The position numbers and the translations under genes are program-made. The notes under the pieces were generated by a model. The model did not search any database. It was not told the origin of the DNA and was given only the letters and a program-made list of their open reading frames with translations. Shown in pieces: positions 61,536 through 64,000 of a DNA stretch of 64,000 nucleotides (position 1 is its first letter; the number at the start of each line of letters is the position of its first letter). Source of the DNA: Ketobacter sp. MCCC 1A13808 (lineage in GTDB: Bacteria > Pseudomonadota > Gammaproteobacteria > Pseudomonadales > Ketobacteraceae); assembly GCF_009746715.1 (NCBI RefSeq), contig NZ_VRKW01000007.1, positions 124,001 to 188,000 on the forward strand, read 5' to 3'.

Positions 61536-64000
61536 ATGAAAATCTATTCGCTGAGCGCCGGAAAAGCGAAGCAAGCCCGATTAAAAACGAAAGCGGTTTT
61601 GGCGTTTGTCCTGAGCCTGATGCTTGCCACGCTTTATGGTTGTGGCAGCGACGAGCGTTTACCCGGCAGCGAAACAGCCGGGGAAAGCGACCCGCTCGCC
61701 GCGGGCACCCCCATGTTTTATGTTCAGCGCCTGATCAGCGAAGAAACCGACCAACTCAATGATCCGTTGCGCTTTGTGGGTTCAGCCCGCCTGATGATGA
61801 AAGAGCGCGCCAGTCAGAACGCAAAAGAAACCAACCTGAGTGGACGTGTTTACAGCGGGAATTACGACGTGCGGGATCTGGATGTGTCTTCTGATGGCCA
61901 GTTTGTGTTGTTTTCCATGCGCGCGCCCCAGCTGGAAAACGCCGATGAAGAAGAACAGCCTACCTGGAATATCTGGGAATATGACGTTGAAAACGATGCA
62001 TTGCGCAGAGTCATTCCCGATGACATTACCGCCGAGCGGGGTCACGACATTACGCCCCGCTACCTGCCCACCGGCGATATTGTGTTCGCATCCACCCGCC
62101 AGCAAAAAACCAGAGCCGTGTTACTGGACGAAGGAAAACCGGCCTTTGCCAACCGGGAAGAGAGCGGGCGACAAGCCGCACTCAGTCTGCATGTGATGGA
62201 AGAAGACGGCAGCAGCATCCGCCAGATCACGTTTAACATGAGCCACGACTTTTATCCCGTTGTGACCCTAGACGGTCGCATTGTCTACAGCCGTTGGGAC
62301 CGCTACGCACGCAACGCCGTAAGCCTGTATCGTACCAATGCCGACGGCACTGGCAACGAATTATTATACGGTTTGCATAGCCACGACAGCGGCCATAATG
62401 ATTCCGACCTGCATTTTGTAAAAGCCGACATTCTGCCGGATGGCAGCTTGTACGTTTTGGCCCGCCCCATGAACAGCACCAGCAACGGCGGCGATTTTAT
62501 TACCATCGACGTCGACAGTTACATCGACAACTACACCCCCACCGCCACCACCAATGGCAACGGGCCTGCGCAAACCAGCATTACCGATCACGTAGTGGAA
62601 ACCGATAACCCCCTGTCACCCGGCGGCTACTACTCCGCTTATTTTGCCCTGTGGGATGATACCAGCCGCGCGCTCACCAGCTGGAACCAATGCCGGGTGC
62701 ATCTGGACAGTAAAACGCTACCCTGCCTGGCGGACAACCTGGACGACCCGGCGGCCACAGCGCCAGCGCCTATGTACAATGTCTGGATGGTGGATTACGA
62801 CAATAAAACCCAGGTGCCGGTGTTGAAAGGCGAACCGGGTTTTTACTTCAGCGATCTGGCAATGGCCACGCCCAAAGAGGTGCCGCAACCGTATTACGAC
62901 GACGATTCCCTGACCGGTGTCACCGACGGCAAAATTTCCGCGGCCACCTATATAGAATTGAAAGACGCCCAGAATGAAGAAGCCGTGATCCATATTCGCA
63001 ATGTTTACGAAACCGACGGTTGGGTACACGCAAGCTATCCGAATTGGTCAAACCCGTCGGTGAGCAATGCCGAGGACCGCCCTGCCCGTTTCCTAAGAGT
63101 GATTAAGGGTGCTTACGAGCCGCCACGGAATGTGAAACAACCCGCCAACGGCTCGTTTGGTCTGTCCAATACACAACGCATGAAAGAGATCATCGGTTAC
63201 GCCCCTATTGAACCCGATGGTTCTGTTAAAGTGCGAGTGCCTGCCAACGTGCCTTTGATGATCAGCGTCACCGACAAAGACGGCAAACGGCTGAACGGGC
63301 GACACCAGAATTGGATTAGCCTGCGACCGGGGGAAGTACTGGAGTGCAAGGGCTGCCACAGTCGCAACAGCACTGCCCCCCACGGCCGCTACGACGCTCA
63401 GGCAGACAGCACCAATCAAGGCCTGCCTGCGGGCTCGTCCTATCCCGGCGCGGATCCGGCGATCACTGCACCCTTTGACTACGCCACCATGGCGGAGGCC
63501 AAAGCCGCTACCACCATGGACAGACCCGAAGACAGCATGATCCTCAACCCCGATCTAATCTATGTGGACACCTGGAGGGCCGGCTCGACGCCGGACGCCA
63601 GCCTGATGCTACAATACAGCGACATGCTGTCCAGTGCCGATACCAGCTTTTACACCGCCCCCGCCAATACCAACTGCAACCCCTGGAACGCGCGCTGCCG
63701 CATCACGATTCATTACCAGGAGCATATCCAGCCGTTGTGGGAATACCCACGCGACAATCTCGCCAGCGACGGCAACCCGGCCACCTGTATTCGCTGCCAT
63801 AACCGCACCACGGGCTCAGGCAACCCCCGCATCCCCTCTGCCAATCTGGAATTAACCGGCGAAGTGGACGGCACCAACGGGGTCCGCAATCGTGCCTATA
63901 TCGATTTGTTTTTTGCCGATGTGGAGATGGTGGCCGATGGCAGTGGTGGCGTCACCGACTGCACCCAGGAGGAACCACGCCTGGATGAAAACGGCGATCC
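61536..64000 (+). CDS. HzsA-like dihaem lipoprotein (3' end outside the window)
   Basis: At least 821 residues; the frame is open at the window end. The signal peptide ends in LYGC (lipobox), then a beta-propeller-like region begins (about 60-580) with repeated GxDxxPRYLPTGDIVF and HDFYPVVTLDGRIVYSRWDRYAR segments like those of PD40/TolB propellers. Two c-type haem motifs follow: CKGCH at 604-608 and CIRCH at 751-755, with an IHYQEHIQPLWEYP segment before the second. This combination is that of HzsA-related proteins (hydrazine synthase alpha subunit-like). True hydrazine synthesis is not implied. It is divergent from the cytochrome operon and probably functions with it. Confidence 0.72.
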   Translation, partial: MKIYSLSAGKAKQARLKTKAVLAFVLSLMLATLYGCGSDERLPGSETAGESDPLAAGTPMFYVQRLISEETDQLNDPLRFVGSARLMMKERASQNAKETNLSGRVYSGNYDVRDLDVSSDGQFVLFSMRAPQLENADEEEQPTWNIWEYDVENDALRRVIPDDITAERGHDITPRYLPTGDIVFASTRQQKTRAVLLDEGKPAFANREESGRQAALSLHVMEEDGSSIRQITFNMSHDFYPVVTLDGRIVYSRWDRYARNAVSLYRTNADGTGNELLYGLHSHDSGHNDSDLHFVKADILPDGSLYVLARPMNSTSNGGDFITIDVDSYIDNYTPTATTNGNGPAQTSITDHVVETDNPLSPGGYYSAYFALWDDTSRALTSWNQCRVHLDSKTLPCLADNLDDPAATAPAPMYNVWMVDYDNKTQVPVLKGEPGFYFSDLAMATPKEVPQPYYDDDSLTGVTDGKISAATYIELKDAQNEEAVIHIRNVYETDGWVHASYPNWSNPSVSNAEDRPARFLRVIKGAYEPPRNVKQPANGSFGLSNTQRMKEIIGYAPIEPDGSVKVRVPANVPLMISVTDKDGKRLNGRHQNWISLRPGEVLECKGCHSRNSTAPHGRYDAQADSTNQGLPAGSSYPGADPAITAPFDYATMAEAKAATTMDRPEDSMILNPDLIYVDTWRAGSTPDASLMLQYSDMLSSADTSFYTAPANTNCNPWNARCRITIHYQEHIQPLWEYPRDNLASDGNPATCIRCHNRTTGSGNPRIPSANLELTGEVDGTNGVRNRAYIDLFFADVEMVADGSGGVTDCTQEEPRLDENGD

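Overview
The window looks like a chromosomal segment of a free-living, probably marine or hydrocarbon-associated gammaproteobacterium. I infer this from the gene content: NhaD antiporter, thiD-thiE-hemL order, DUF2489 and DUF6279 proteins, PBP1B with a lysine-rich tail, SelO, a QsdR-type regulator and a patatin with DUF3336. I cannot name the species; an Alcanivorax/Ketobacter/Marinobacter-like lineage would fit. No rRNA or tRNA gene and no CRISPR array was seen.

Layout. 0-3.7 kb: nhaD (cut by the window start), small conserved proteins and a macro-domain ADP-ribose hydrolase. 3.7-5.8 kb: a four-gene minus-strand operon holding the post-translational control pair of a type VI secretion system (TagF and a PP2C phosphatase) with no structural T6SS genes in view. 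6.1-15.1 kb: MMPL/RND exporter, CbiM-like permease, FliL-like protein, MATE exporter, DUF4282 protein, QsdR regulator, patatin, GNAT and thioesterase. 15.4-25.6 kb: thiamine (thiD, thiE) and tetrapyrrole (hemL) genes, the DEAD helicase deaD, a TPR lipoprotein, PBP1B (mrcB), an adenosine-kinase-type sugar kinase and a cyclic-nucleotide-binding protein. 25.6-29.9 kb: an acyltransferase, a haemin-type ABC transporter (hmuU, hmuV), a strong Fur box that appears to drive a short terminated transcript, a Rieske protein and an LCMT-type methyltransferase. 30.3-33.6 kb: a nitrate-type ABC transporter (nrtABC) with NtrC-like half-sites and a near sigma-54 element upstream.

34-45.8 kb holds large exported proteins: an FG-GAP lipoprotein, a 1,897-residue VCBS/ASPIC/thrombospondin-3/PA14/Calx-beta protein with a repeated cysteine-bounded module, PhzF, an arylsulfatase and an Lcl-domain protein. 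46-53.8 kb is an accessory zone, more AT-rich in parts: small membrane proteins and gene remnants, an SDR, two RHS C-terminal cassettes with candidate immunity genes, an IS66 remnant, an orphan CopG/BrnA antitoxin, a PemK/MazF-type toxin-antitoxin pair and two XRE genes, one truncated.

53.9-64 kb: selO, then a cytochrome-rich exported cluster. Three minus-strand genes (Tat-exported DUF1501-like protein, dihaem LamG lipoprotein, monohaem DUF1588-like protein) face a divergent HzsA-like dihaem lipoprotein that runs off the window end. This set, with CxxCH motifs in three of four proteins, is the most likely poorly described system here. The Fur-controlled short transcript next to hmuUV and the cysteine-bounded repeat of the giant surface protein are the other leading candidates.
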